Source: Chromobacterium aquaticum (GTDB lineage Bacteria; Pseudomonadota; Gammaproteobacteria; Burkholderiales; Chromobacteriaceae). Taken from it: a stretch of 64,000 nucleotides of DNA. Positions 33,346 to 42,567 of this stretch are shown piece by piece; position 1 is the stretch's first letter; the number at the start of each line of letters is the position of its first letter. The stretch lies in the NCBI RefSeq assembly GCF_021129195.1, contig NZ_JAJOHW010000037.1:1-64000 (forward strand), given 5' to 3'. Below the pieces are notes generated by a model. It worked only from the letters and a program-made list of their open reading frames with translations, was not told where the DNA came from and did no database searches. The position numbers and the translations under genes are program-made.

Positions 33346-36195
33346 ATGAAGAGCATGGCTGAATATCTGGCGACGCCTGAGCAGGCCGCCGCGATGGCGC
33401 TGTCTCTGCTGCAAGGGCAGGGCGGGGTGCGCATTGCCGCGGTGTGGCGGCAGCTGGGCGAGGCCTGGCAATTGCTGGCCGCCATCGGCGCCACCGATGC
33501 GCTGCCCAGTGCCGAAACGCTGGCCGGCGGCGGCCGGCTGGAAGCCGGCTGCGAGGCGATGCCTTTGCGCGCCGGCGAGCAATTGCTGGGCTGGCTGGTG
33601 TGGCGCGGCGATGCCGGGCCGGCGTTGAACGAGGCCGCCGCGCTGCTGTGCGCCCATTTGCTGTGCGCGCGGCTGGGCGCGGAGCAGGCGGCGTCGCGCG
33701 CGGCCAACGACGCCTTGCTCGATATCTCGCAACTGGCCGAGGAGTGCGGCACCATCGATCAAGTGCTGCCCTGCCTGCATCGGCAGATGATGCGGCTGAT
33801 GGACGCCAGCAATTTCTACATCGCCTTGTACGATGACGAGGCCCAAGTCATCCACTTCCCGTTCTATGTCGACCAGCGCGATCCCGCTCCTCCCGCCAGC
33901 GATGCCGTTTTCCCGCTGGCCGGCCAGGCGCCGTCGCTGACCGCCTGGCTGATACGCGGCGGCAAGCCGGTGGTGCTGAGCCGGGAGCGTTTGCTGGAAG
34001 TGTGTCAGCAGGAGGGACTGAGCCGGCAAGGGCTGCTGCCGGCCAGCTGGATGGGCGCGCCCTTGCTCAATGCCGGCGGCCATGTGATAGGCGCGGTGGT
34101 GCTGCAGCTGTACGAAAATCAGACGCAATTGACCTCGGCCGAGCAGCAGCTGTTCCTGTTCGCCGCCCGCCATGTCGGCTTCGTGTTGGAACGGGTGCTG
34201 CACCGCAGCCAATTGGAGCGCCAGGTCTGGCTGCGCACCAGCGAGCTGGAAGGCGCCAACGCGAGGCTGCGCGCCGAAGTGGCCGAGCGCCAGCGCGCCG
34301 AGCGTTTCCAGGGCGCCTTGTTCAGCATCGCCGAGTTGTCGAATACCAGTCTGTCGCTGGAAGCCTTCCTCGGCGGCCTGCACCGCTTGCTGGCGGAGAT
34401 GGTGCCGGCGCGCAACTGCCTGGTGGCCTTGTACGATCAATTGGAAGACCGCATCAGCTTTCCCTATTGCGCAGATGAGTACGCGCCGCCGTTACAGCCG
34501 CACCGTCCGGGCAAGGGCTTTATCGAGCAGGTGCTGCATAGCGGCCGCCCCTTGCTGATCGACCCCTATTCGCAACAGAACCGCCAACCGGAAGCCAGCG
34601 CCGATTTGCCGCGGCCCAAGAGCTGGCTGGGCGTGCCGCTGTATTGCGGCACCGATCTCTTGGGTGTGTTGGCGGTGCAGAGTTACGACGAGGACGTGAG
34701 CTATAACTTCCGCGATCAGGAAGTGCTGGAGTTCGTCGCCAACCATATCGGCGCGGCGCTGACCCGGGTCAAGGCCTTGGAGAGCCTGCAAGCGGCCTAC
34801 GCCGAACTGGAGCAGCGGGTGCGCGAACGCACCAGCGAGCTGGACGCGGTCAACGCCCAGCTGGAGTTCGACAGCCTGCACGATCCGCTGACCAAGTTGC
34901 CCAACCGCAGCTATTTCTCCAAGACCCTGCGCCGGGCCTGGGACGCGTATATCCATGGCAGCGGCGAGCGCTTCGCGGTGCTGTTCATCGATCTGGACCG
35001 TTTCAAGCTGGTCAACGACACCCTTGGTCACCTGGCCGGCGACCATCTTTTGTTCGAGGCCGGCGCGCGCATCCGTACCTGCCTGCGCCATTACGACTTT
35101 CTGGCGCGGCTGGGCGGCGACGAGTTCGCGGTGCTGATGTTCGGCATGGATGGCGGCGGCGACTGCGAGCGCATCGCGCAACGCATCGTCAACGAGTTCG
35201 ATCGGCCGGTGATTCTGGCCGGGCGCGAGGTGTTTTCCACCGCCAGCGTCGGCGTGGTGCTGGCCGATCTCGAGCACTACCACAAGGCCGACGACCTGCT
35301 GCGCGACGCCGATCACGCGATGTACTGCACCAAGCAGCAGGGGCGGCAGGGCTATACCCTGTTCAATCACGAGCTGCGCATCAACCAGGCGGACCAACTG
35401 GCGCTGGAGAGCGAACTGCGTCGCGCGTTGGAAGAGGAAGGGCAGTTGCAGCCGTATTTCCAGCCTTTCATCGACGGTCACAGCGGTGAACTGGTCGGCT
35501 TCGAGGCGCTGGCGCGCTGGCAGCATCCGCTGCGCGGCCTGATCTCGCCCGGCTTGTTCCTGCCCATCGCCGAGGAAAGCGGGCTGATCACCCGGCTGGA
35601 CCGCTACATCCTGAACGCCGCCTGCGCGCAGATGGGACTGTGGCGCGCCCAAGGCAGGGTGGGCCCGGAAGTGGCCTTGCACATCAATCTGTCCTCGGCG
35701 CATTTCCACGATCCGGAACTGGCCGGCTGGATAGGCGAGCGCATCCGCCATTACGGCCTGCCGCCGGCGATGCTGCATCTGGAAATCACCGAGAGCGCGC
35801 TGATAGACCAGCCCGAGATCGCGGCCACGGTGATGCACGCGCTGCATGAATTGGGCGTGAGGCTGGCGCTGGACGACTTCGGCACCGGCTATTCCGCGCT
35901 GTCCTATCTGCACCGCTTTCGTTTCGATGTGTTGAAGATAGACCAATCCTTTGTCTTCGATCTCGACCGTCAGCAGGAATCGGTGGCCATCGTGCGCGCG
36001 ATTCTGGCGCTGGCCAAGGCGCTGGACCTGGACGTGGTGGCCGAGGGCGTGGAAACCGCCGCCCAGCTGGCCATGCTCAAGGACATGGGCTGCGGCAAGC
36101 TGCAGGGTTTCTATTTCGCCGCCCCGGCGCCGGTCCAGGGCGTGGACTGGGAGCGGCTGGCGCGCTTCCGCCGGGAGTTCCAGCATGGAGCCTAG
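33346..36195 (+). CDS. GAF-GAF-GGDEF-EAL cyclic-di-GMP signalling protein
   Basis: This 949-residue cytoplasmic protein has two GAF-like sensor domains (about 130-295 and 330-480), each followed by a coiled-coil stretch (RTSELEGANARLRAEVAERQ; RVRERTSELDAVNAQLE). A GGDEF domain has intact GGDEF at 590-594 and an RxxD inhibitory site (R581-D584). An EAL domain starts at E720 (FEALARWQHP) and carries NLSSAHF, ITESALI, DDFGTGYSAL and KIDQSFV. All key residues for synthase and phosphodiesterase activity appear present. It sits between bioF and bioH, with no clear Shine-Dalgarno before ATG 33346; ATG 33355 is an alternative. It overlaps the next gene by 11 bases. Confidence 0.92.
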   Translation: MKSMAEYLATPEQAAAMALSLLQGQGGVRIAAVWRQLGEAWQLLAAIGATDALPSAETLAGGGRLEAGCEAMPLRAGEQLLGWLVWRGDAGPALNEAAALLCAHLLCARLGAEQAASRAANDALLDISQLAEECGTIDQVLPCLHRQMMRLMDASNFYIALYDDEAQVIHFPFYVDQRDPAPPASDAVFPLAGQAPSLTAWLIRGGKPVVLSRERLLEVCQQEGLSRQGLLPASWMGAPLLNAGGHVIGAVVLQLYENQTQLTSAEQQLFLFAARHVGFVLERVLHRSQLERQVWLRTSELEGANARLRAEVAERQRAERFQGALFSIAELSNTSLSLEAFLGGLHRLLAEMVPARNCLVALYDQLEDRISFPYCADEYAPPLQPHRPGKGFIEQVLHSGRPLLIDPYSQQNRQPEASADLPRPKSWLGVPLYCGTDLLGVLAVQSYDEDVSYNFRDQEVLEFVANHIGAALTRVKALESLQAAYAELEQRVRERTSELDAVNAQLEFDSLHDPLTKLPNRSYFSKTLRRAWDAYIHGSGERFAVLFIDLDRFKLVNDTLGHLAGDHLLFEAGARIRTCLRHYDFLARLGGDEFAVLMFGMDGGGDCERIAQRIVNEFDRPVILAGREVFSTASVGVVLADLEHYHKADDLLRDADHAMYCTKQQGRQGYTLFNHELRINQADQLALESELRRALEEEGQLQPYFQPFIDGHSGELVGFEALARWQHPLRGLISPGLFLPIAEESGLITRLDRYILNAACAQMGLWRAQGRVGPEVALHINLSSAHFHDPELAGWIGERIRHYGLPPAMLHLEITESALIDQPEIAATVMHALHELGVRLALDDFGTGYSALSYLHRFRFDVLKIDQSFVFDLDRQQESVAIVRAILALAKALDLDVVAEGVETAAQLAMLKDMGCGKLQGFYFAAPAPVQGVDWERLARFRREFQHGA

Positions 36196-36814
36196 CCGCT
36201 GGCGGCGCTGGCCGCAGGTTTTCAACCGCTGGCGCTACAATCTGTACGCGCCGGTTTACGACCGGCTGGCGCAGGCTTTCGCCGCGCGGCGGCGCCGTTC
36301 CATCGCGCTGCTCAATCCCCAGCCGGAGGAACGCATCCTGCTGGTGGCGGCCGGCACCGGCCTGGACCTGGACTTCATGGTGCGTTGTCGCCACTTGGTC
36401 GCCATCGATATCTCCGACGGCATGCTGGCGCGCTTGCGCGCCCATGCCGCTACGCTGGGCATGGAGGTGGACGCCCGGGTGATGGACGCGCAGGCGCTGG
36501 AGTTCGCCGACGCCAGCTTCGACGCGGTGGTGCTGCACCTGGCGCTGGCGGTGGTGCCGGACCCGCGGGCCTGCATTCGCGAAGTGGAGCGCGTGCTCAA
36601 GCCCGGCGGCAGGGTGGCGGTGTTCGACAAGTTCCTGCACGACGATCAGCGGCCCTCGCTATTGCGCAGCGCCGGCAATCTGTTGTCGCGCGTGATCGCC
36701 ACCGATATCAACCGGAGGCTGGCGGATATCCTGGCGGCGTGTCGTTTGCGCAAGGTTCATGACGAAGATGCCGGCCTTGGAGGTTTCTTTCGCATCGCGA
36801 TCTTGCGAAAATGA
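36185..36814 (+). CDS. Class I SAM-dependent methyltransferase (UbiE/PmtA-like)
   Basis: This 209-residue protein contains a Rossmann methyltransferase fold with motif I LLVAAGTGLDLDF, an acidic loop AIDISDGML, VMDAQALEFADASFDAV (motif II) and LKPGGRVAVFDKF. The opening RWRYNLYAPVYDRLAQAF resembles phospholipid N-methyltransferases of the Rhodobacter PmtA type, but this is similarity by eye. The start overlaps the 3' end of the GGDEF-EAL gene. It lies 24 bases before bioH and is probably cotranscribed with it; a role in biotin synthesis is not established. Confidence 0.83.
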   Translation: MEPSRWRRWPQVFNRWRYNLYAPVYDRLAQAFAARRRRSIALLNPQPEERILLVAAGTGLDLDFMVRCRHLVAIDISDGMLARLRAHAATLGMEVDARVMDAQALEFADASFDAVVLHLALAVVPDPRACIREVERVLKPGGRVAVFDKFLHDDQRPSLLRSAGNLLSRVIATDINRRLADILAACRLRKVHDEDAGLGGFFRIAILRK

Positions 36815-36838
36815 CGGTTTCCCCTCATTTAATCGTCC

Positions 36839-37603
36839 ATGAGTCTGTTTGTTGAAACGCTGGGCCAGGGCCCGGACGTGGTGATGCTGCACGGCTGGGG
36901 TTTGCACGGCGGCGTGTTCAGCCGCGTGGCGGAGCGCTTGGCCGCCAGCCATTGCGTGCATCTGGTCGACCTGCCGGGCCACGGCGCTTCCGCCCCGCTG
37001 GCCTCCTTCGACGCCGACGCGGTGGCCGATCTGCTGGACCAGGCCTTTCCGCTGCCGGCGCAGGTGGTGGGCTGGTCGTTGGGCGGCCTGGTCGCCCAGC
37101 ATTGGGCCGCTCGCCATCCGGACAAGATAAAGAGCCTGGCCTTGGTGGCGACCAGCCCGCGCTTCGTGCGCGACGAGAGTTGGCCGCACGCGCAGGAGCG
37201 CAAATCCATCGAGGCGGTGGCCGCCAGCCTGGACGGCGCCTTCGAGCAAACGCTGGAGCGTTTTCTCGCCTTGCAGATGATGGGCGCGCCGTCTGCGCGC
37301 GACACCTTGAAGGCCTTGCGCGCGGAATTGTTCTCCCATGGCCGGCCGCAAGGCCTGCTGCCGGCGCTGGAATTGCTGCTGGAAGCCGATGCGCGCGCGC
37401 TGGCTGGCCGCATCCGCTGCCCGGTGGGCTTGTTCTACGGCGTCCGCGACGCCATTACCCCGATCGGCGCCGGCCGTTGGCTGGCCGCCGAGCTGGCCGA
37501 CGCCCGGCTTTATGAATTCCCGCAAGCGTCGCATGCGCCGTTCTTGTCGCACGAGGCCGAGTTCCTCGCCGCGCTTGCCCAGCATTTGGATGCCCACGCA
37601 TGA
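36839..37603 (+). CDS. bioH: Pimeloyl-[acyl-carrier protein] methyl ester esterase
   Basis: This 254-residue alpha/beta hydrolase frees pimeloyl-ACP from its methyl ester, ending elongation in biotin precursor synthesis. The oxyanion region is MLHGWGLHGG; the nucleophile is S80 in GWSLGG. The acid is in YGVRDAITP and the histidine in ASHAPFLSH. It overlaps bioC (ATGA), so the two partner enzymes are coupled. Confidence 0.95.
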   Translation: MSLFVETLGQGPDVVMLHGWGLHGGVFSRVAERLAASHCVHLVDLPGHGASAPLASFDADAVADLLDQAFPLPAQVVGWSLGGLVAQHWAARHPDKIKSLALVATSPRFVRDESWPHAQERKSIEAVAASLDGAFEQTLERFLALQMMGAPSARDTLKALRAELFSHGRPQGLLPALELLLEADARALAGRIRCPVGLFYGVRDAITPIGAGRWLAAELADARLYEFPQASHAPFLSHEAEFLAALAQHLDAHA

Positions 37604-38508
37604 CAGAAGCGTTCTACACCGACAAGGCGCGGGTGCGCGCCTCATTCGAGAAGGCCGCGGCCAGCTACGATTCCGCCGCGGTGTTGCAGCGCGAAGTCTC
37701 CGACCGGATGGCCGAACGGCTGCAGTACATCAAGTTCCAGCCGCAAGTGGTGCTGGACGCCGGCGCCGGCACCGGCTACGGCGCGGCGCAATTGCGCAGC
37801 CAGTATCCGGAGGCGCGGGTACTGGAACTGGACCTGGCGCGGGCGATGCTGCAGGCCTCGCGCGCCAAGCAGCAAAGCGGCGACGGCTTGCTGAAGAAGC
37901 TGTTCCGCCCCAGCCTGCCGTGGCAGGTAGTGGCCGACATCGAGCGGCTGCCGCTGGCAGATGCCAGCGTGGACATGATCTGGTCCAGCCTGGCGATACA
38001 GTGGGTCAATGTGCCGGACAAGGTGTTCGCCGAATTCCGCCGCGTGCTGAAGCCGGAAGGCATGCTGATGTTCTCCACGCTGGGGCCGGACACCCTGCAC
38101 GAGCTGCGCGATGCCTTCGCCGGCATCGACCGCGCCACTCACGTCAACCAGTTCATCGACATGCATGACCTGGGCGATGCGCTGATGCGCGCCGGTTTCG
38201 CCGAGCCGGTGATGGACATGGAAAAAATCGTGCTGACCTATGGCCGCGCGCGCGATGTGATGGCCGACCTGAAAGCGATAGGCGCGCACAACGCCACCAG
38301 CGGCCGCGGCCGCGGCCTGATGGGCAAGCATGCCTGGCAGCGGGTGGAGGCGGCTTATGAGGACCGGCGCCGCGACGGCAAGCTGCCGGCCACCTACGAA
38401 GTGGTGTACGGCCATGCGTGGAAGGGCAGCGGCAAGAAGCTGGCCAAGGTCAGCGACGATGGCCGCCAGGTGATCGAGTTCGTCAAGAAACCGCCGCGCG
38501 CCGAATAG
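37600..38508 (+). CDS. bioC: Malonyl-[acyl-carrier protein] O-methyltransferase
   Basis: This 302-residue SAM methyltransferase starts biotin synthesis by methylating malonyl-ACP. It shows RASFEKAAASYDSAAVLQ at the N terminus, motif I LDAGAGTGYG, a D-L-A-R acidic loop and SSLAIQWVNVPDKVF. The bioH-bioC coupling supports the assignment. bioA and bioD are not in this window and must lie elsewhere. Confidence 0.95.
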   Translation: MTEAFYTDKARVRASFEKAAASYDSAAVLQREVSDRMAERLQYIKFQPQVVLDAGAGTGYGAAQLRSQYPEARVLELDLARAMLQASRAKQQSGDGLLKKLFRPSLPWQVVADIERLPLADASVDMIWSSLAIQWVNVPDKVFAEFRRVLKPEGMLMFSTLGPDTLHELRDAFAGIDRATHVNQFIDMHDLGDALMRAGFAEPVMDMEKIVLTYGRARDVMADLKAIGAHNATSGRGRGLMGKHAWQRVEAAYEDRRRDGKLPATYEVVYGHAWKGSGKKLAKVSDDGRQVIEFVKKPPRAE

Positions 38509-38530
38509 ACGGCGCAATCAGGAGCCCTGA

Positions 38531-39079
38531 ATGGGAGTGGAAATCCGCGCAGCGCGCCCAGGGGACGCCAGTTGTCTCGCCGCCCTGTCCATCCAGGTGT
38601 GGCTCAGAACCTATGTCACCGACGGCGTGCGTCGGGACATGGCCAACTATGTGTTGAGCGAATTCACGCCGGCGAATTTCGAGGCCTTGATCGCCGATCC
38701 CGTGCATCATCTGCTGGTGATGGAACAGGATGATTTCCTGATCGGCTACGCGCTGTTGAAGCGGGACAGCCGCTGTCAGGGCTGCGACTTCGCCACCGTG
38801 GAAGTCGAGCGGCTCTATCTGGTGGAAAGCCGTAGCGGCGAAGGCCTGGGCCGGCGCTTGCTGGAAGCGGCGCGGCGTTGGGCGCTCGCCCTGGCGGAAC
38901 CCGCTCGCCTGTGGCTGACGGTGTGGCACGGCAATGAGCGCGCGATCGCGTTCTACCGCCGGCTGGAGATGGACGTCCACGGCGAATGCTATTTCGAATT
39001 GGAGGGCGCGCGGCATCTGAACTATGTGATGCTGGATTCCGCGTCCGTTGGGGCGGCGCTGATTGCCGCCGATGTCTGA
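38531..39079 (+). CDS. GNAT-family N-acetyltransferase
   Basis: This 182-residue protein has the GNAT fold: VEIRAARPGDASCLA at the start, VERLYLVESRSGEGLGRRLLEAA as the acetyl-CoA-binding R/Q-x-x-G-x-G/A loop, and V-W-H-G-N-E-R-A-I-A-F-Y in motif B. The acceptor is unknown. An AGGAG Shine-Dalgarno is well placed. It is 22 bases after bioC, perhaps by readthrough. Confidence 0.87.
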   Translation: MGVEIRAARPGDASCLAALSIQVWLRTYVTDGVRRDMANYVLSEFTPANFEALIADPVHHLLVMEQDDFLIGYALLKRDSRCQGCDFATVEVERLYLVESRSGEGLGRRLLEAARRWALALAEPARLWLTVWHGNERAIAFYRRLEMDVHGECYFELEGARHLNYVMLDSASVGAALIAADV

Positions 39080-39094
39080 AAGCCTGATGGAATC

Positions 39095-39994
39095 ATGATT
39101 AGCAAACACATACTCCGGCCCTGGCTGCTGGCGAGCATGGCCGCGCTGCTGGCTGCCTGCTCCACCTTGTCCCCTCCGCCGGCGGCACAGCCGCCCAAGC
39201 CGCTGCAAAAACCCAGGATCGGGCTGGCGCTAGGCGGCGGCGCGGCCAAGGGCTTCGCCCATGTCGGCGTGATCAAGGTGCTGGAAGCGGCCGGCATCAA
39301 GCCGGACCTGATCACCGGCACCAGCGCCGGCAGCGTGGTCGGCAGCCTGTACGCGTCCGGCCTCAGCGGCATGCAGCTGCAGAGCCGCGCGATTCAGCTG
39401 GACGAATCCAACCTCACCGACTGGACCTTGTCGAGCAAGGGCGTGATCAAGGGCGAGAAGCTGCAGAACTGGATCAACGCCCAAGTGGCGAACAAGAGCA
39501 TAGAGCAGCTGCCGCGCCCGTTCGGCGCGGTGGCGACCGAGCTGGACAGCGGCCGCAAAGTGGTATTCCGCCTGGGCAACACCGGCCAGGCGGTGCGCGC
39601 CTCGGCCAGCATCCCCAATGTGTTCCTGCCGGTGAAGATAGGCAGCAAGAGCTATGTGGACGGCGGCCTGGTCAGCCCGGTGCCGGTCAGCGCCGCGCGC
39701 GAGATGGGCGCCGACTTCGTCATCGCCGTCGACATCTCGGCGCGGCCGCGCAAGGGCGCCGCCACCGGTTTCCTGTCCATGCTGGACCAAAGCCTGAACA
39801 TCATGAACGGTCCGGCGCTGGCGCAGGAACTGAAGCAGGCCGACGTGGTGATCCGCCCGCAGGTGCAGGACATCGGCTCCGCCCAGTTTGACGCGCGCCA
39901 CCAGGCCATTCTGGAAGGGGAACGCGCGGCGCAGGCGGCCTTGCCGCAAATCCGGCAGTTGCTGCAGCAAAAAGCCGTTGCCATGAATAAGTAA
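39095..39994 (+). CDS. Patatin-like phospholipase family lipoprotein (RssA/NTE-like)
   Basis: This 299-residue protein has a lipoprotein signal with lipobox ending at C22 (ALLAAC) and then a patatin domain. It contains the oxyanion loop GLALGGGAAKGFAHVG, the nucleophile S77 in GTSAG and the catalytic aspartate in YVDGGLVSPVPV. It is likely a periplasm-facing lipid acyl hydrolase. It resembles E. coli RssA in domain but is lipid-anchored. It lies 15 bases after the GNAT gene. Confidence 0.9.
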   Translation: MISKHILRPWLLASMAALLAACSTLSPPPAAQPPKPLQKPRIGLALGGGAAKGFAHVGVIKVLEAAGIKPDLITGTSAGSVVGSLYASGLSGMQLQSRAIQLDESNLTDWTLSSKGVIKGEKLQNWINAQVANKSIEQLPRPFGAVATELDSGRKVVFRLGNTGQAVRASASIPNVFLPVKIGSKSYVDGGLVSPVPVSAAREMGADFVIAVDISARPRKGAATGFLSMLDQSLNIMNGPALAQELKQADVVIRPQVQDIGSAQFDARHQAILEGERAAQAALPQIRQLLQQKAVAMNK

Positions 39995-40085
39995 TGGCAT
40001 AATGCTGCCGGGCCGGCCCTGCACCGCAGCATGGCCGGCCGCCCACCATCAGCAACCGCGGGCTCCGGCCCGCCTGGAGACCTGG

Positions 40086-40739
40086 ATGATCAAGCTTTAC
40101 GGCGCAGCGCTGTCCCCTTATTACAACAAGGTCAAAATCGCCTTGCTGGAAAAGGGCGTCAACTTCCAAGAAATCCTCACCGCCCCTTCGCAGCAAGAAG
40201 AACTGCTGGCGAAGAGCCCGATGGGCAAGATTCCCTTTGTCGAAGTCGGCGGCCACGCGATGGCGGAATCATCGGTGATCCTGGAATGGCTGGAAGACGC
40301 CTATCCCACTGCTTCTCTGCTGCCGCCGACGCCGAACGGCCGCGCTCACGCGCGCCAATTGAGCGCGATATTGGATTTGTACGTGTTGATGCCGGCGCTG
40401 CCCTTGTACCGCCATTGGCTGTTCGGCAGCCCGCTGGAAGCCAATGCCGTGGACACGGCCCGCCAGCAGGTGGCGCGCGGCCTGGCCGCCGCCGGCCAGA
40501 TGCTGGACTATGGCCCCTGGGCCTGTGGCGAGGATTTCAGCCACGCCGACATCAGCGCCGCCTGCATCCTGCCGGCGCTGGCGCAGATGAGCCAGGCGCT
40601 GTTGGGCGAGGACATCACCGCGGCCTTCCCCGAGCGTGACAGTTATCTGCAGCAACTGTCCGCCCGCAAGAGCGTGAACCGCTGCTGGAGCGAGCGCGAG
40701 GCGGCATTGAGCGCGTTCCGCGCGCGTCAACAGCAGTAG
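40086..40739 (+). CDS. Glutathione S-transferase family protein
   Basis: This 217-residue protein has an N-terminal thioredoxin-like GST domain (KLYGAALSPYYNKVKIALLEKG; cis-Pro in GKIPFVE; glutathione gamma-Glu contact AESSVILEWLE) and an all-helical C-terminal domain with the N-capping region FSHADISAACILPAL. There is no Cys or Ser at the usual start of helix 1; S10 or Y12-Y13 may serve. ATG 40086 is chosen over 40002, whose extension is upstream noncoding sequence. Confidence 0.88.
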   Translation: MIKLYGAALSPYYNKVKIALLEKGVNFQEILTAPSQQEELLAKSPMGKIPFVEVGGHAMAESSVILEWLEDAYPTASLLPPTPNGRAHARQLSAILDLYVLMPALPLYRHWLFGSPLEANAVDTARQQVARGLAAAGQMLDYGPWACGEDFSHADISAACILPALAQMSQALLGEDITAAFPERDSYLQQLSARKSVNRCWSEREAALSAFRARQQQ

Positions 40740-40860
40740 GATAGAGCGTGGGGCACCGCTGAGCCGCTTGCCGGAATGCGGCGTTTGAGCAATTATAGAG
40801 TTCAAACTCCAATCAAGTGTTTGCGTTAGCGCGAACACCATTCCCAAGCGGGAGGCGGTG

Positions 40861-41718
40861 ATGAAGTTCGATATTCAGCTGCTGCTGCTGGCATTGGCGC
40901 CGGTATTCCTGGCCTGCGTCGCCGGCGAGCTGTGGTATTTGCGTCGCCAGGGCCGGCTCAGCCTTTACGACTGGCGCGACTCGGTGTGCTGCGCCTGCCT
41001 GGGCTTGCTGCACCAGGGGGCGGACAAGCTGGCCTGGGTGCTGGTGCTGCCCTTGTATGCGTGGATTTACCAGCAGCACCGGCTGTTTCAGTTCGCCGAT
41101 TCCTGGCTCAGCTTCCTGCTGTTGTTCATCGGCCAGGATTTCCTCTATTACTGGTTCCATCGCGTCAGCCACCGCGTGCGCTGGCTGTGGGCTGCGCACA
41201 GCGTGCATCACAGCTCCACCCGCATGAATTTCACCACCGCCTTCCGCCAGAGCCTGATGTATCCATTGGCCGGCATGTGGGTGTTCTGGCTGCCGCTGGC
41301 CTGGCTGGGTTTCCCGCCCGAACAGGTGGTCGGCGTGGTATTGCTGAACCTGGCCTTCCAGTTCTTCGTGCATACCCAGGCCTGCCCCAAGCTGGGCTGG
41401 CTGGAATATGTGTTCAATACCCCGTCCATCCATCGCGGCCATCATGCCAAGAATCCGCGCTATATCGACCACAATTACGCCGGCGTGCTGGTGATCTGGG
41501 ACCGCCTGTTCGGCAGCTATGTCGAGGAAAGCGCCGACGATCCCTGCGACTACGGCACGGTCAAGCCGGTGAACAGCTTCAATCCGCTATGGGTCAGCGT
41601 GGTGGAATGGCGCGACATGCTGCGCGAGGCCTGGCGCGCGCCCAATTGGAAAGACCGCTGGACGGTATTGTTCGGCCCGCCGGAAGAGGCGGAAGCGGCG
41701 GCCGCGCGCTGGCGCTGA
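40861..41718 (+). CDS. Sterol desaturase / fatty acid hydroxylase family protein
   Basis: This 285-residue integral membrane di-iron oxygenase has about four helices and the three histidine boxes of the family: HRVSH, HSVHHSS and HRGHHAKN, with a further H in DHNYAG. The substrate is unknown; related bacterial enzymes act on fatty-acid, sterol or ornithine-lipid chains. Shine-Dalgarno GGGAGG precedes ATG 40861, and a GTG at 40858 is an alternative. It ends at a strong terminator. Confidence 0.88.
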   Translation: MKFDIQLLLLALAPVFLACVAGELWYLRRQGRLSLYDWRDSVCCACLGLLHQGADKLAWVLVLPLYAWIYQQHRLFQFADSWLSFLLLFIGQDFLYYWFHRVSHRVRWLWAAHSVHHSSTRMNFTTAFRQSLMYPLAGMWVFWLPLAWLGFPPEQVVGVVLLNLAFQFFVHTQACPKLGWLEYVFNTPSIHRGHHAKNPRYIDHNYAGVLVIWDRLFGSYVEESADDPCDYGTVKPVNSFNPLWVSVVEWRDMLREAWRAPNWKDRWTVLFGPPEEAEAAAARWR

Positions 41719-41727
41719 GGACATGAA

Positions 41728-41753
41728 AAAAGCGGACCGGGAGGTCCGCTTTT
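41728..41753 (+). terminator. Intrinsic terminator of the fatty-acid hydroxylase gene
   Basis: A perfect 11-bp stem AAAAGCGGACC / GGTCCGCTTTT with a 4-base GGGA loop, nine bases past the stop codon. Confidence 0.88.
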
Positions 41754-41789
41754 GCGTGGTGGCATCAGGATGGTTTGTCGCTTGAAGAA

Positions 41790-41836
41790 CGTTTCAACGC
41801 GGTATCGCCGATGCGCAACAGATCGTGGGCGGGTTT
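41790..41836 (+). repeat. Relic (right part) of the 140-bp element family
   Basis: The sequence from 41796 to 41836 aligns without gaps to the last 41 bases of copy C (AACGCGGTATCGCCGATGCG..., CAACAGATCG..., GGGTTT). The left two-thirds are missing. It abuts the stop codon of the glycine-zipper gene (41836-41838). Confidence 0.6.
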
Positions 41837-42567
41837 TAAACCAGTACCTTGCCGTTCTTGGCCGGCAAGGTCTTGCCCTTGGGCTTGTGGTTCATGCGCA
41901 CGGTGTCGGTCTTGCCGTCCAGTGAATACTTGACGTCGTAGCCAACGACTTTCTCGCTGCTTTCGTTCACCTCATTGCAGATGGTCTGGGTGCTGCTGAC
42001 CTGGTCGCGTTGCTGCATGCCTTCCTGCACCTTGTTGCCGGCCAGGCCGCCAGCCAGCGCGCCGATCACGGTGGCGGCTTTCTTGCCGTTGCCACCGCCT
42101 ACTTGGTTGCCGAGCACGCCGCCGAGCACGCCGCCTATCACCGAGCCGGCGATGCGGTTCTGATCCTGGACCGGCGCTTGATGCGTCACTTGCTCCTGGT
42201 GGCAGACCTGCTTGGGCGCGTTGACGGTTTCCTTGATCGGCGTTACCGCCAGAATGCGGGCGTGGGTGGCGTGGACCGGAGCGGCCGGCTTGGCCGGCGC
42301 GCTGGGTTCGGCGGGTTTCGCCGCCGGTTTGTCCGTGGCGGCCACGGCTGCGGGCGCAGTTGCGGCAAGCACCGCTGGCGCGGAAGCCACGGCCGGGGGC
42401 AGGCTAGCCGCGGGAGCGGAAGCGGCGACCGGCGCGCTGGCGACTTGCTGTTGCGGCGCGGCGGCGGTTTGCGGGTTGGACTTGATGGCCTGAAAGCCGG
42501 CCACTCCCAGGCCGCCTAGGGCGATGCCGCCGCCCAGCACGCTGGCGATCAATACGGATTGTTTCAT
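41836..42567 (-). CDS. Glycine-zipper 2TM domain protein
   Basis: This 243-residue envelope protein has an N-terminal hydrophobic anchor (VLIASVLGGGIALGGLGVAGF), a long Ala/Pro-rich low-complexity linker (about 30-100) and a glycine-zipper hairpin (IAGSVIGGVLGGVLGNQVGGG ... ATVIGALAGGLAGNKV) of the Rick_17kDa/SlyB type. A C-terminal domain has C-x-E-V and VGYDVKYSLDGK. Similar proteins influence outer-membrane integrity. The last base of its stop region meets the relic repeat. Confidence 0.85.
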   Translation of the reverse strand: MKQSVLIASVLGGGIALGGLGVAGFQAIKSNPQTAAAPQQQVASAPVAASAPAASLPPAVASAPAVLAATAPAAVAATDKPAAKPAEPSAPAKPAAPVHATHARILAVTPIKETVNAPKQVCHQEQVTHQAPVQDQNRIAGSVIGGVLGGVLGNQVGGGNGKKAATVIGALAGGLAGNKVQEGMQQRDQVSSTQTICNEVNESSEKVVGYDVKYSLDGKTDTVRMNHKPKGKTLPAKNGKVLV

